Part shown: piece by piece, positions 23,109-34,812 of the stretch
Layout: each line of letters opens with the position of its first letter
Position numbering within the stretch: the first letter of the stretch is position 1
The notes under the pieces: model-generated
What the model was told of the DNA's origin: nothing
What the model saw: only the letters and a program-made list of their open reading frames with translations
The model's database searches: none
Program-made: the position numbers and the translations under genes
Assembly (NCBI GenBank): GCA_037178975.1
Contig: JASJZH010000001.1
Coordinates: 7,858,501 to 7,922,500 of the forward strand
Direction: 5' to 3'
From: Oscheius tipulae
Taxonomy: Eukaryota; Nematoda; Chromadorea; Rhabditida; Rhabditidae
Length of the DNA stretch: 64,000 bases

Positions 23109-23197
23109 ATATCCAGAAGCTAGCTGAATCACTACGTAACATCTTACAGAATACGAGCGCTGAATTTTTATAAGACCTGCTTTAAATTCAGCGCCAA

Positions 23198-23262
23198 GCA
23201 CGTGTAGTTTAATGGTAGCACCCTAGACTCTAGGGAGGGCGGTTCGATTCCGCCCACATGGG
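23198..23262 (+). repeat. tRNA-like sequence, probable tRNA pseudogene
   Basis: GTAGTTTAATGGTAGCA looks like a D-arm. GGCGG-TTCGATT-CCGCC is a perfect T-arm, and the ends pair at 5 of 7 acceptor positions. A T-rich stretch follows. The middle (CCCTAGACTCTAGGG) cannot form a normal 5-bp anticodon stem with a 7-nt loop and U33, so I call it a pseudogene or tRNA-derived repeat. Confidence 0.5.
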
Positions 23263-23289
23263 AAATTTCTTTTTCCTTTATTTTATTTC

Positions 23290-25371
23290 AGTATTGCACA
23301 GCTGGTGAAAGACTACGTAAGTATGTCATTGAACTGGAAGAGTAGGGGGAAGTTAGATTACAGTCCTTCCGATTCGCGCCATTCTCTGCCCAGAATTCTG
23401 CCCGAGCCTCGGGCCTTCTCTTGGATTCCGGAGTAGGTCGAGACGATTCTGGAAACGACGGGACTGAAGGCAGTACGGTGGGGAGAGGATTGGGCAAAAA
23501 TTGGAGCAGCACGGTCCCTGAAAAAGAGATCATAACTAGAACTCAGAAGTTGACTGACCGAACTAGAACTCTAGCTGGAGTCGCGTAGAGAGGCTCGTCT
23601 TCGGATTGGGCAAAAAGTGATCGAGGTCGTATGGCGGCGCGGCGTGGATGGGAAGGCGGGCTTCGGTCCACAAATATACAAGAGGCGTGAAAGACGGTGT
23701 CGGGACTCTGAAGATGTTACTAAAAGAAGAAAGTTGTCTTACTTGAACACGAGCGGTTTTAGCCTTGACAACCAGGTCGATAGGCTTCTGGGCAGTTCGC
23801 AGAGGACGTTGGAGACTCTGTGGCGAGACGTTACAGGCAAAACGGATTGGGGTTAGTGGCGATCGAGGGCTCTGAAACACTTCTTTTCTTTCTGAAACCG
23901 CGGAAAGAGACCTGGACTATGGAAGGAGGTGACTGAACTATTCCCAGTTTCCTGTGAACAGGTGGAGGTGTAATCTGGCTGAAGGACGCACTGTCTAGCA
24001 TCGATTCTCGTCTAAAAAGCACGATTATTTGAACTGTGAGAAAAACCAACTCGAAGTCCTTCTAGTCACTGCCTCTCTCGTACATGCTTCTCGGTCTTGG
24101 GACCGCCTGTTTCCTTCTCCAATGCTTCTCGACTCCCTCAGTCGTCGAGGCGATAGTGGTTGCCTGAAGTTTAGGGATAAGATTGAAAGACCATCTCTCG
24201 TAGTGGAATAATGCAGAGCAACAAATTCAAGTTTACAGGCTCCTAATCATTCTGAACCCGACCGAAAAACTACCTCATCTCATGGACCAAACCAAAAATA
24301 TATTGACTATACTCAAGAAAGGTACACCTGATCTTTCTAACTCTTTAGTCCGTGGCAAGAACATCGTTTAGCAGGTGGTTCCTGTCACAAATAAAAGCTG
24401 TTTAGAGTTCGTCCTCTCTTCAGTGCTCTAAGAACTGACCACAATAGGAAGAGGAGATCTGGCAGCCGGGTCCAATGGAGACTGATGGAAATCTTTCGAA
24501 AGTCTGTTAGCAGCTGGTAGTCCTCTCTCTTCGACAGACAGTTTCCGGTAGGTTGAGTAAGGAATGGTCGGCTGGTTTCTAAATTTCTCACATGTTTGTG
24601 AACACGCCTATGATATCTACCCATTGTGGTCGTTCTGACTGAAAACACTACTGCAGCCAGAATCACAGCTGACAGAAGAACGATGACTGATGGACGGCGA
24701 GGAGCTACGAGAAGGTGTCGACTGAAAAAATACTAATGATGATGAAAATTGAATTGGGGAGACTTTCTTCGCCACTTATGCAAATCGCGGATCCCGTTTG
24801 TGACTACCCGCAGCGCCTGAATAAGGACACAGTGCATTCCGTGGATGGGGGATTGGGACACTTACCATAGTGTTAGTGGAAATGGCCGAATCAACACTCT
24901 GTAGAGAACAGCGGTCTTGAGGCTCAGTTATTCTCTTGATGCGAGCCTGAACGACTGCACAACCGGGGATTGGCGGGAGTCGGCCTCGCATCTCCTGGAA
25001 ATTCAAATAGTCAAGGAAACTGTCAAGCAGTTTGTGAGACTATCACAATGAGATCGTACAGCTCTGCTTCACTATGAAGTACAGGTTCGAGGCTCGATAG
25101 CTCAACGAATAGTGTCGATGCCAGACTGTGATACAATCTATCTTTTATTTACCTGCATGAGTCGATGGTGCTTGGATCTCAAGGCATCCAACTGCAACAT
25201 GCCTTGTTTACAAGCCTCTAGCCTCGCCCTGAGCTTTCCATCTCTCTTCTCCAGAGGCACAATTCCGCTGTCTAGAGTGTTGAAGGTACTTTCCGACTCC
25301 ATTAAATAGTCCTTGGGAGGGGGCTCTGGAGGTGGACTGGCGCCCTCGGGCACCACGCAGGCAACACTCAT
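23290..25371 (-). CDS. Uncharacterised Pro/Ser-rich protein with a coiled-coil-like N-terminus
   Basis: I do not recognise this protein. An ATG at 25371 follows a CTTTAG acceptor by 11 nt. The first exon has a Pro-rich start (PEGASPPPEPPPKDY) and a charged helical stretch (EKRDGKLRARLEACKQG). The second exon (about 25000-24868) has RGRLPPIPGCAVVQARIKR and ends NTM at a GTAAGT donor. The third is Ser-rich (STPSRSSSPSISHRSS) and contains DSGCSS, which fits the DSGxxS phosphodegron pattern. Further minus-strand frames to about 23290 are Pro/Ser-rich (TIPYSTYRKLSVEERGLP; FSQITPPPVHRKLG; NPLPTVLPSVPSFPE) and may be later exons. Alternatively the gene stops at a TAG near 24614. The exon model is loose. 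Confidence 0.4.
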
Positions 25372-27619
25372 CCGATGGTGGTCTAAAGATGAGATATGAG
25401 GTGAGAACGAGAAGCAGAAGCCGAATGAGAGGTCATAATGGACGGCCACTTGGGACGACAAACAACACAGAGCCAATGGCCGGCAGTCAACAAGGTGCGC
25501 CAATCAATTTATACTGAGAGTCTCTACTTGATTCAAGGTAATACAGAGTTCTAATGAAAACTGTGACTTTGGAAGACTCATTTTTTGAAGAAAAGGAGGA
25601 AGTGGAAGTAACTCTTTCCTACTTCTGCCGAAAATGGAAAGAGCTTCAATGTGAGTATATATACAGCATTGTTAAAACGGAATTGAGATCACTGGTAGAT
25701 GTTAACCAATATCACAGTTCAAGATCACAACAACAAACTCTTCGGCACCTCTAACAATAAGCGACTTATCGGCTTTGTAGGACTCTTAGCATCACACTTC
25801 TACTACACTAGATTTCGAGGGACAATATTCAAAACTGCCTCTTGCTTTTTCCATGTTTCCTGTTTTCTCTTATCATATCTAAGGGCATTGAAGTGAAGTC
25901 ATGAGGGTCAAGAACTGTAGTCAAGAAGGTACAGAATGAGAAAAGAACAGGTGAGATCAACGGACACTTGGAATTAGCATATAGTGTTGCAGAGTTCTTT
26001 GTTCTCTGTTTGGCCAGGTCCAGAGGACGAAAGCCGAAAGAGTTAAGACGGAGGAGGAGGAGTAATGAGGAGGAGAGACTTGTTTCTCTGGCGTTAGTCT
26101 GTTTGCCCGAGAGACTGACTATAATGGGCCAGGGCAGCGAGGATCCTTCGCGCACTCTCAAGCAGAACCTCCCCAAAAACATCAAGAGAGAGAGAGAGAG
26201 TCAAGAAGGAGTGGAATGTAATAAAGGCCAATGAGGCGGCGGTCTTTCTCTCTATCTCGGTGAATTATGAATACGCTGATGGGATATTTCTCGTCGACGA
26301 CGGTCAGACACTCCGCGAGACAGTACGGGCAAGAAGAGACGCGCAGGAAGAGAAGAGAAGAATGAGCGGGAAGAATAAAGAGACACCTGATAGCGAGGAT
26401 AACCTGCTGCGAATGGTGATAGCATCTGGATCCAGAGCGAAGCCCGGGCTGGCTGCAAGAATGTGACACAGAGGATGCGCGAGATGCTAATGAGGCTGGG
26501 CTTTCGTTTAGAAAGGGTAAACTGACCGTTTCCAGAGGAGTTATTTTCAAACTCGAGCTATTTCCTTCAAGAAAAAAAAGCTGTTCTTTTGCTTCACTTC
26601 CAAAGTCCGCTTGCCTTGTACTTACTCTCGACTTGTCACTCTAAAGCAATTCGGTTGGAGTGAACTCAGTGTAGTCGTTTGCTGCTCGTCTGTGCTGTCA
26701 GCTACCGTCGTCTGCTACTCTGCTATCGTCTTCTATATCTACTGTGCTGTCGTCTACTACTGCTCCCAGGTCAAGTGTTTCTACTTTCCCCCGTGTTACC
26801 TTAACATAACTCTTTAGGAATAGTAACAGATCAAAGAGCTAGTCCAAGAAATTCCTGATTTCCACTTTCGTTTCGAAGCGTGAGAACAAAGGTGCAGTTT
26901 CAGATATGCTGAGGGTGTACGGTAACTCAATTTTTGTGTTACACCGTTATCACAGATCCCAATAAAATAGTATAATTTGGAAGCCTACTCGATGGGGAAT
27001 CTAATCTTTATTTTCGTTCGCTTACATCAGATGTTGTCTGAATTGCGGAACCTTCAGATCACCATGGCTTCTCTAATACCTTCTCTGCCATTCTTCTGAC
27101 TCTTGACTCATTTCCAGAATACTCAATGACCAATCAAATTAAAAAAAACTCACATAAGCAGCGAAGTTCAATTAGAATTCCTGCTCCAAAGATTACGAAA
27201 TTAATCAGAGAGAGAGAGAGGTAGAGAAATAGAGAGAACCTTGTGACAGCGTGAGAGTAAAAGGGAAGTAACGTAGGTTCAAGGATACATACCTCACACG
27301 AGTTACGACGGTTTGGTTTTTCGGGTTTTGAAACTTCTTACTGTAATGTCTTTCTCTCCCTTTCTTGGATTATTCCATATATGTAACCATATAGAGAAGA
27401 ATTTCCAATCTTTATGATATGATTAACATAACTACAACCTTTCTACCTCTTTATGGAGCCAAGACCAGCTGCAGCTCGATCGAGCCTGACTCCGGCGTCT
27501 TGGCAACGAGTTTCTCTCACTACAATCAGCCCCGAACGGAACCTCATTAGAAAACTTTCTGATTGTCTCTCTCGTCACTCCCTTTCCCTATTTTCCTCTC
27601 GTCTAGGTACCAGTTTTAG
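25372..27619. other. Gene-poor interval with GA microsatellites
   Basis: Contains (GA)n tracts near 26184-26200 and 27210-27222 and purine-rich low-complexity DNA. No frame shows recognisable protein similarity. It is upstream of the TRPV gene on the plus strand and of the Pro/Ser-rich gene on the minus strand. Confidence 0.5.
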
Positions 27620-30600
27620 ATGGGTACTAGGAGCAGCAAACAGAATCACGGTCGGGATCCAGACGAAGTTTGGTCCAACAAGTTTCGAGAGAAGGACAAG
27701 AATGATATCTACAAGTGGGCTGTGCCAGGTTTTACTTTCGTTTCATGTCTCAAATAAATTCCTAGACGGAATGCTGGTGAAACTTTTTGAGACGAAGGGA
27801 GAAGATGCTGTTCTGCACTTTGCCGAAATCAACATTGAGCCCTTACTGTATGAGGGAGGACCGAGAACTATTGGCGTGCAGGAATATAATATCTGGAAGA
27901 CACAGATGGTTAACCGATACCTCCTATTGATAAATCACATGTTCAGATAACAGAGTTCGGCTTGACCGAGGCCACTTCGGAGAATCTGGACGACAGATTC
28001 CAGGAACATACGGCAGCTTGGCGTCTGAACAAACGCGGAATCGAGGGCGAAAACCTTGTTCATCTGCTTCTTCACAAGTTAGTTTCGACTTGTTTGTTGC
28101 TAGTTTTTGATTGATCCATTCAAATTGTAAGCCTGTAGCGGCTCGTTAATGCTTCTTAGTATTGTGCGTATGGCTTGGAAAACAAAAAGGGGCCGCCACC
28201 ATAAGCCATTGGTTTTTGTGCGGGACCCTCGGTCAATGTGGGATAGCCCTCACCCCTTACTGAGTTTTCATTGTCTGCGTGCTAAACGGGTCCCTCCACG
28301 AAAACAAATGAGTAATGGTATTGGCCTCTGATTTTTGAGCAACTAGTCTAGTTTGTAGTCAAGAACCCTCTGTCAAGGAAAAAAGAATCAAGGAAAAACC
28401 TGTACTCTCTGTCCCTCTTCCACACCATAATTGAATGCTTGTTGATCACAGGGCTCGATTTCAGTGAGGACACAATGTGCCACGAAGTGGCCAGGATTCT
28501 CATCCGAAAGTATCCCGGACTCAGCGGCGACATCTTCATGAGTGACACGATGCTGGGTACGAAGCTTGCTCTTTTCTCACACAAACTATAGGGCAATCCG
28601 CTCTGCACCTGGCTGTACTGAATGACGATTACGAGACCGCACAGCTTCTCCTAGCTAGTGGAGCCAATGTCAACGCTCGGGCCTGCGGGACCTTCTTCAT
28701 GCCTGACTTTTTCCGATCGAGTCAAAAGGTCAAAAACTATGAAGGTACCCAATCGTTTGATTACAGACCAACGCCGTTTAGGGATAGCCTACTTCGGCGA
28801 GTATCCACTGGCCTTCGCGGCCTGCATCGGCAGCAAGGATATGTATGATCTGCTCATGGCCAATAATGCCGATCCAAATATGCCCGACACTTTTGGGAAT
28901 ACCGTCCTGCACATGTGTGTCATCAACAACAGCAGTAATATGTACCAATATGCCGCCAAACACTGGAAGAAGAAGGCAGACACTTTGAGAGTCAACTACG
29001 ATGGATACACTCCTTTGACATTAGCTAGCAAACTGGGTAGACCGAAGATTTTCGAGGATATGTTGGATCTGTCCAAAGTGGTAAGGGTTCAAGCTGGGAA
29101 TGTAGGTAGATCAGTCAAAGGAACCAGCGCACCAACTGATGAAGCGCTACAGTATCCAGACCATTGACACAACAGTTCTAGCCTTTACTGCTTTGACATG
29201 AGCGGTATCCTGGGTATATTGAAGGTTACTGTATTCTTGGTAATATCTATCGAGTGCGCAGAGGAACAGAGGAAGTGGATAGCCAACAGTAATTGAACAC
29301 GACTTACTGAAATCTGTCAGGAACTCTACCGCTTTGCTAACATGGCCCATTCGGCCTATCCCATAGCGGCGCTGGATTCATTAAATGTGGACGGATCAAC
29401 AAGTGAGTTAGCTCAAAAACATAGTATCCGCTTCTTTTAGACTACGACTCTGCCCTAATTACGGTAATTGACGGTAGAACGGAAGAGCACTTGGATATGG
29501 TCGGATCTGAAGTCGTTCAACGGCTTTTAGCCTACAAATGGGATGCATTTGCCAAGGTTACGGAGCGGTCATACTTGCAAACTGAGCCTATTTCAGTACG
29601 GACTCTACAAGCGAATGGTCATCTTCATTGCCCAGCTGATTTTTCTCTCAATTGCTGCCTATCTTCGTCCCACAGAGATTGACCGGCTTTACTTCAAAAC
29701 AACGAAGACGGAAGACCATACGCATATGGGACCGCCGGCAGATAAGCACAAGTTCGGTCCCAGAGCTGACGACTGGATCCGGCTGGTCTGCGAGGCGGCC
29801 ACCTACATTTTCTGCATCCAATTCGTCTATCAACAGCTGAAAGAGATCAAGGTTCAAGGGCTGAGCAGCTATGGCAAGAACATGGTATGAGTCTTTCTTT
29901 CTGCGGTTCAAAACCGTTCAGAAATCCACGCCGGCTAGAGCTGTCTACGGTGTGGCGAACATTCTCATCCTGCTGCTTCTACCCTTGCGTCTTCTTCAAC
30001 TCTACGAGATCGAGGAGTGCGTCCTCTCGACAGCGATCCCTGCTGTGTTCATGTACGGGTTGTTCTTTGCCAGGAACTTCAAGCTCACCGGTCCATTAGT
30101 CCAAATCTTCTACAGTATGATTGCCGGGGACCTTGCTCTCTACTCTACGGTTTCCGTCATCTTTATGGTTCCATTCTGTTTCGGTTAGTCCACCATTTTC
30201 ACACATTATTAACTAACAGTACTGGCTGTCGATTCGTTTTGTTAACTTTGCTGCAAATTGATTCTTAGGCCCGCAAATTGGGTGAAGATTAGACGATCTT
30301 CGAAAAAGGACAGCCTCATTATGAAACACTTAGCAAAAACTTTCAGTCCTGCACTTCCTCGGGCGAGACATAGACGCAAAAGAAAAATTGCCAGCCCATT
30401 CGGAGTTCTGGTGCAAGAGGGAAGAATTCACTGTCTTCTACACCTACAGCACCCCCGTGGAAGTGTTCATCACTCTTCTACGTGCCAATATCAAGGGATT
30501 TGATGTGAGTCTCAAGAAACTTCGATCCGTAATCCCGGCAATTGGAAAAAAACTGATCTGGAATAGAACCCTTCAGATCGCTGAACCTCTCGTAGCATTA

Positions 30601-31606
30601 TTCCTAAGTAATCCGAACTTTCAGCTGGAAGAGCTGGTCTGCATGAACTATCAGCTCTTCTCCAAACTGCTGATGATCGTCTACATCTTCGCGATGGCTG
30701 TTCTCGTCTTTGCCGTGAGAAAGAAATCTGTACCCGGCGAGAATCTGCTCGTTTCAGCTTATGATTGCCATGCTGGCAAACACCTACAATCGAATTATCG
30801 AGCGAGCGGAAAAAGCCTGGCGAAAGCAGGCAGCACAGATTATCATGAATCTGGAGAGATCAATAGACACAAAAACACTGGCCCTCCACCTCGCTGGCTA
30901 CAGTATAACTCTCCACGAAAAGTGCGCATGCTTTCTAATCCAAAAAATTGGTGATTTTAGTACAACAGCAAGAGGGTTGATGGTTATCAAGCGGGCCAGT
31001 AGTGGGAGAAAGGAGGCCAGAGTCAATGCGGCAAGAAAATGGAAGCGGATAGGTCACAAAATTGTTTTAACTGTACAGAAGGTTGGCCTGGAGGCTGCTA
31101 CAAAAATGCTGCATGGATACGACAAAATAGTCATTTTGGAATATGAGAGACCGATAGAAAAGCGGCCTATTGAGACAAGACACGGAATAGCTAATGTTGT
31201 AGCAGAGGCAAGTCAAGTTTCGATGGAAAACATCTGAATTCAGTTAATGAGCTCTCTTGTGCAGCCGACAATCTCTCCCAGAGCTGCTCTCTACATCAAA
31301 AGTGTGGATCCTTCACCTGTGCCCGCGGACATTCCTCCTCCCGATCCTTCTCCCTCCGATGCTCCTCGGCCTCTGACAGCGACAGTATGGGCTCGACCTA
31401 AAACGAGAAGATACTTGACCGCGGTGGAGCCAGAAGACATTGTTCAGGTAAGCCAAGTACAAAATGATGAGGAAATGGATTTCCAGCAGAGACCCTCAAC
31501 TTCTCCTAAACAAACAAAGGTCAAATTCGAGGCGCCTGCTCCTAACATGCCTCCAGCGAGACATCCAAGCTATGAGCGAAGAGTTTCTATCAACAAGATC
31601 GCCTGA
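27620..31606 (+). CDS. TRPV cation channel, OCR/Nanchung-like
   Basis: Start ATG 27620 directly follows a TTTTAG acceptor. N-terminus MGTRSSKQNHGRDPDEVW. Ankyrin repeats span about 27.9-29.1 kb (QSALHLAVLNDDYETAQLLL; IAYFGEYPLAFAAC; NTVLHMCVINNSSNMYQYA; DGYTPLTLASKLGR). The MYxYAxxH and ADP/TPLTLA blocks fit the OCR/Nanchung branch better than OSM-9/Inactive. TM1 is RMVIFIAQLIFLSIAAYL. Further TM segments follow (ATYIFCIQFVYQQL; VANILILLLLPLRLLQLY; AIPAVFMYGLFFAR; DLALYSTVSVIFMVPF), then a pore region VFITLLRANIKGFD and TM6 with LMIAMLANTYN and the following IIERAEKAWRKQ. The C-tail is Pro/Ser-rich and probably joined through a 27-nt intron (about 31218-31244). In nematodes such channels act in ciliated sensory neurons. 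The pore lacks the usual GMGD-type filter. Confidence 0.85.
28289..28345. repeat. Dispersed repeat fragment (partner at 48877-48932)
   Basis: In a TRPV intron. Shares CACGAAAACAAAT followed by GT.A.GGTA.T with 48877-48932. The similarity is short and diverged. Confidence 0.4.
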
Positions 31607-31696
31607 CCTCCCTCAAGCCCCAAATGAACTATTTACCAGTGAATATTTATATAGGAATTTACACGTCTGAATAAGCAGGGGTTAAATCACAGCTGG

Positions 31697-32421
31697 CTAA
31701 TAGATTTCTTCGAGGATGGGCACGCAGATGCCGTCATCAGGATCCTTCTCCAATAGGATAAAACTCTGAAAAAGGCGGTTACCCGACAGAGAACAGAACT
31801 GACAGTTTGCAGCAGTTCCTCGACTTCTTCGGCGATCGGAGGCATCGACTCCATTGGTGGGACTTCTTCCAGTGTCCAAGGGACTGGGGGCACGTAGGTT
31901 CTGGCACACATCTTGGCAAATTCGTCGTCGTCGTCGTCGTCTTCAAAGACGAGAGTGGTCGTTGTCTTTAACGACACATATTAGTTTGAGTAAATGGGAT
32001 AAAACGTACATTGTGCAGTAGCTCTTCGACTTCTTTGGGAGTCGGAGCCATCGTCTCAAACGGCGGAACTTCTTCGGACGACCAGGGAACGGGCGGTACG
32101 TAGGTTCTGGCGCAAATCCTGGAAAATTCGTCGTCGTCCTCCTTCTCGTCCTCAAAGACGAGAGTTTTCTACAAAACAATACGATTATGAAAAAAAAGGA
32201 TTGAAACGTACTTTGCTGGTCTTTGAGGCGGATTTTGTGATGCCGTTCTTCCTGTATCCCGAGGCCGGTGTCATCTGGTTTTTGATATTTCCGAGTGCCC
32301 GGCGAGGAGTTATGGTGCTGACCACGTCGGTCTTCACTGCGGTGAAATGATCCTTCGAGCGTAGACGAGTCTCCTCATTCTCATCGAGTGTGTGGCGCGA
32401 GTTGTGGGTATTCCGAATCAT
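31697..32421 (-). CDS. Destruction-box protein with duplicated acidic repeats (securin candidate)
   Basis: The ATG at 32421 lies 5 nt after a GTTTGCAG acceptor. Exon 1 is basic and holds PRRALGNIKN, a full RxxLxxxxN destruction box of the type read by the anaphase-promoting complex. Two following exons are diverged tandem copies of one unit: TLVFEDEKEDDDEF..CARTYVPPVPW..EEVPP.E.MAP...EVEELL (split over several residues) and TLVFEDDDDDDEF..CARTYVPPVPW..EEVPP.ESM.....EVEELL. The last exon (DPDDGICVPILEEIY) stops at TAG 31697-31699. Total is about 200 residues. Size, a basic N-terminus with a D-box and an acidic C-terminal half fit securin, the separase inhibitor, but securins are too diverged for me to confirm by sequence. 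It lies in reverse orientation between TRPV and EF-Tu. Confidence 0.6.
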
Positions 32422-33025
32422 TTTGGCTGCAAACACTTCGTTAGGTTAAACGCATAGAGAGAGAGAAGTAGAGAGCTGAAGAGAGAATTAGTAGGAAAGA
32501 AGTCAAGAAATTGAAAGCTATTGATACGCACGAAATCGATAAAAACACAGGAAACACAAGAACGGAGAAGCAGAAATGATACCGCCAAAATCTAAAACTT
32601 ACTGGTACATCGCCATATAATATGATAAAATACGGTAGAATCGGTTTGGGATCTGCTTTTGGAACCTTTAAATTTGGCGGGGCCTTCATTTTCTTCGGTA
32701 AACGTGAACGTTTTTCTTCTACATAAAAACTTTCAATTGAGTTCGAGTTCATTTAGCTGTTTGAGCGGCCAAAAAACAATATGATAAGTATCACTAACAG
32801 CAGAAAAATTCTCATCCTCCCGTGCTTAAGACAGAATGATATGGCCAGCTGGGACGCACAGAAATATTCAAATTGGCGCTACTTGGGTCCCGAGACGCGA
32901 CTTTTCGGTCTAGCAAAAACCCAGTAGCAGAGAAGATTTTCCAACACTTGTTCAAACTTTCGTTAGTCTTCTTCTGGAAGTGCACTAATTCTACAGAAAC
33001 AGAAAGTTTTCAGACCTCGCAGGCC

Positions 33026-34662
33026 ATGAGCCTGTCAACGGGAAGCATAGCCCGGGCCGGAAGATCGCTGTTTCTAGGGTGTTCACGCCAAGTAGGAGCC
33101 AAAGGATTCGATTCACGACAAATTCTGACCAAGCAGCAGTGGAGAACATTAGCAGCAGCCCCTGCGAGCGGAGAGAAAAAGGTCAACTTGAATGTTGGGA
33201 CAATTGGACATATTGACCATGGAAAGACAACGCTGACGGCGGCAATCACACATGTTTTGTCAAAGAAAGGTTTGCCCATTTGTACTCTTTCGCTATGTTT
33301 TCGTCTAGGATTCGCCAAGCCGATCAAGTTTGACGAAATTGACAAGGGGAAAGAAGAAAAAAAGCGAGGAATTACAATCAACATTGCCCACATTGGATAT
33401 GAGAGTAAGAGCAGGCGGTATTCGCACACCGACTGTCCTGGACATGCTGATTTCATCAAAGTTGGCTTTTTTGCTTGCTATATTTTCTAGTTTTACAGAA
33501 CATGATTTGCGGAACAGCTCAAATGGATGCTGCCGTGCTCGTTATTGCCGCCACAGACGGTGTCATGGCCCAGACCAAGGTTGTTTTCTTTGAAAACGTT
33601 GTGAATGATATCAAACTTTCAGGAACATCTGATTCTGGCTCGGCAAATCGGCCTGAAGAACATAATTGTCTTCATCAATAAGGCCGACCTCGTAGAAGAA
33701 GATGTCCTCGACCTGGTAGAAATCGAGGCCAGAGAACTGCTTACTCTTCATGGATTCGACGGTAGTTTCAACATTTCCAATGTTTTATAACTTTATCAGG
33801 CGACAATGCGAACGTAATTCGTGGTTCGGCCTTGAGTGCACTCGAAGGAACCGATATCAGTTGTGTAGAACAGCTCATGGCCGCTTTAGACGCCATTCCT
33901 GAGCCGAATAGAAATGAGGTTTTATTCATTACGATCTTTTTCAAGCTAAACCCTCTTAGAATGAATCCTTTGCTATGCCCGTGGCATCCAAAGTGGCCAT
34001 TACTGGCCGAGGAACAGTAATTGTAGGCACAGTCGAACGCGGAGTCCTGAAGAAGGGAGAGAAGATTGAAATCAAGGGAGATGGAGGTGTCGTAACCTCG
34101 GTCGCCTCAGACATTCACGTCTTCGGCAAACCTGTGAAAGAGGTTCGTGCCGGCGATCACTGCGGAATTCTTTGTCGAGGCGTGAAACAGGACGATGTTC
34201 GTAGAGGTAATTTCTACACATTTTTGCGTTCTAATTCAGTCACCCTAGGCATGTGGATGGGTCATATTGGAGCTATTAACGTCACAAATCAAGTCAAGGC
34301 TGAAATTTATCTGTTGAGCGAGGAGGAAAATGGTCGAAAACAAGGAATTCGAACTGGATTCACCGACAAAATGTTCTGCAGCACGTGGGACCAGGTCGGC
34401 CGGTTCGAATTGGAACAAGAAATGCTAATGCCCGGAGAACATACCACCGCAACCATTCTTCTAATGAAAGATATGCCAACCAGGATTGGAATGCCATTCA
34501 CTTTGAGGTCTGTTTCCGCCGCATATCTCTCCAGTTTCCGCTATTTGTAGAGAAGGAAGAACGAAACAAACCCTAGCCCGTGGTATTATTTCCGAGTTGA
34601 TGACTCCGTTGAAGGTCGAAAACTTCAATTTGAAGAAGGCTGCCGAAGTCGAGTCTCATTAG
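33026..34662 (+). CDS. TUFM: Mitochondrial elongation factor Tu
   Basis: Delivers aminoacyl-tRNA to the mitochondrial ribosome with GTP hydrolysis. Eight exons: 33026-33269, 33309-33460, 33499-33579, 33623-33761, 33800-33918, 33960-34206, 34251-34507 and 34551-34662, with introns of only 38-44 nt. A basic Ser/Arg-rich N-terminus (about 45 residues) fits a mitochondrial targeting peptide. G motifs are present: GHIDHGKT (P-loop), KKRGITIN (switch I), DCPGH (G3) and NKAD (G4). Domains 2 and 3 follow ([30 protein letters not shown]). The end is GIISELMT plus about 18 extra residues ([18 protein letters not shown]), longer than a usual mitochondrial EF-Tu. The ATG lies 12 nt after a TTTTCAG acceptor. 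Confidence 0.93.
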
Positions 34663-34812
34663 AATCCCTTCAAAACATAGGTTTTTTTCTGCTGTTATAT
34701 TGTTTTTTGTTTGTTATTAAAGATAATAATTAACTCTAGTTTTTGCACTATATTAAGGAGTTGTATCTCTTTTGTACCTCTGAAAATATGATCTTCTCAC
34801 AAAAGAGTTTAG

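Larger units (their letters stand above)
19807..23289. other. Gene-poor interval upstream of tensin
   Basis: No frame here has recognisable protein similarity on either strand. It contains GA-rich stretches (around 21360), a 12-base-arm hairpin (21279-21307, AGCAGATTTGGG and its complement), one copy of the 170-nt dispersed repeat (22942-23108) and a tRNA-like sequence (23198-23262). It may include the tensin promoter. Confidence 0.5.

Noticed and set aside
23198-23262. A functional amber-suppressor tRNA, suggested by CTCTA in the anticodon region
   Set aside because: The stem around CTA cannot pair and two acceptor pairs fail, so a pseudogene is more likely.
26611-26817. A hydrophobic 68-residue frame (+) that looks like a membrane protein
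   Set aside because: It comes from a repetitive GTCTGCT/GTCGTCTAC-type low-complexity stretch, has no neighbouring exons or acceptor near its start and no recognisable similarity.
31921-31942. A GTC/CGT trinucleotide repeat as a microsatellite
   Set aside because: It is the coding run for the Asp-rich part of the D-box protein on the minus strand and is matched by an acidic run in the paralogous exon.
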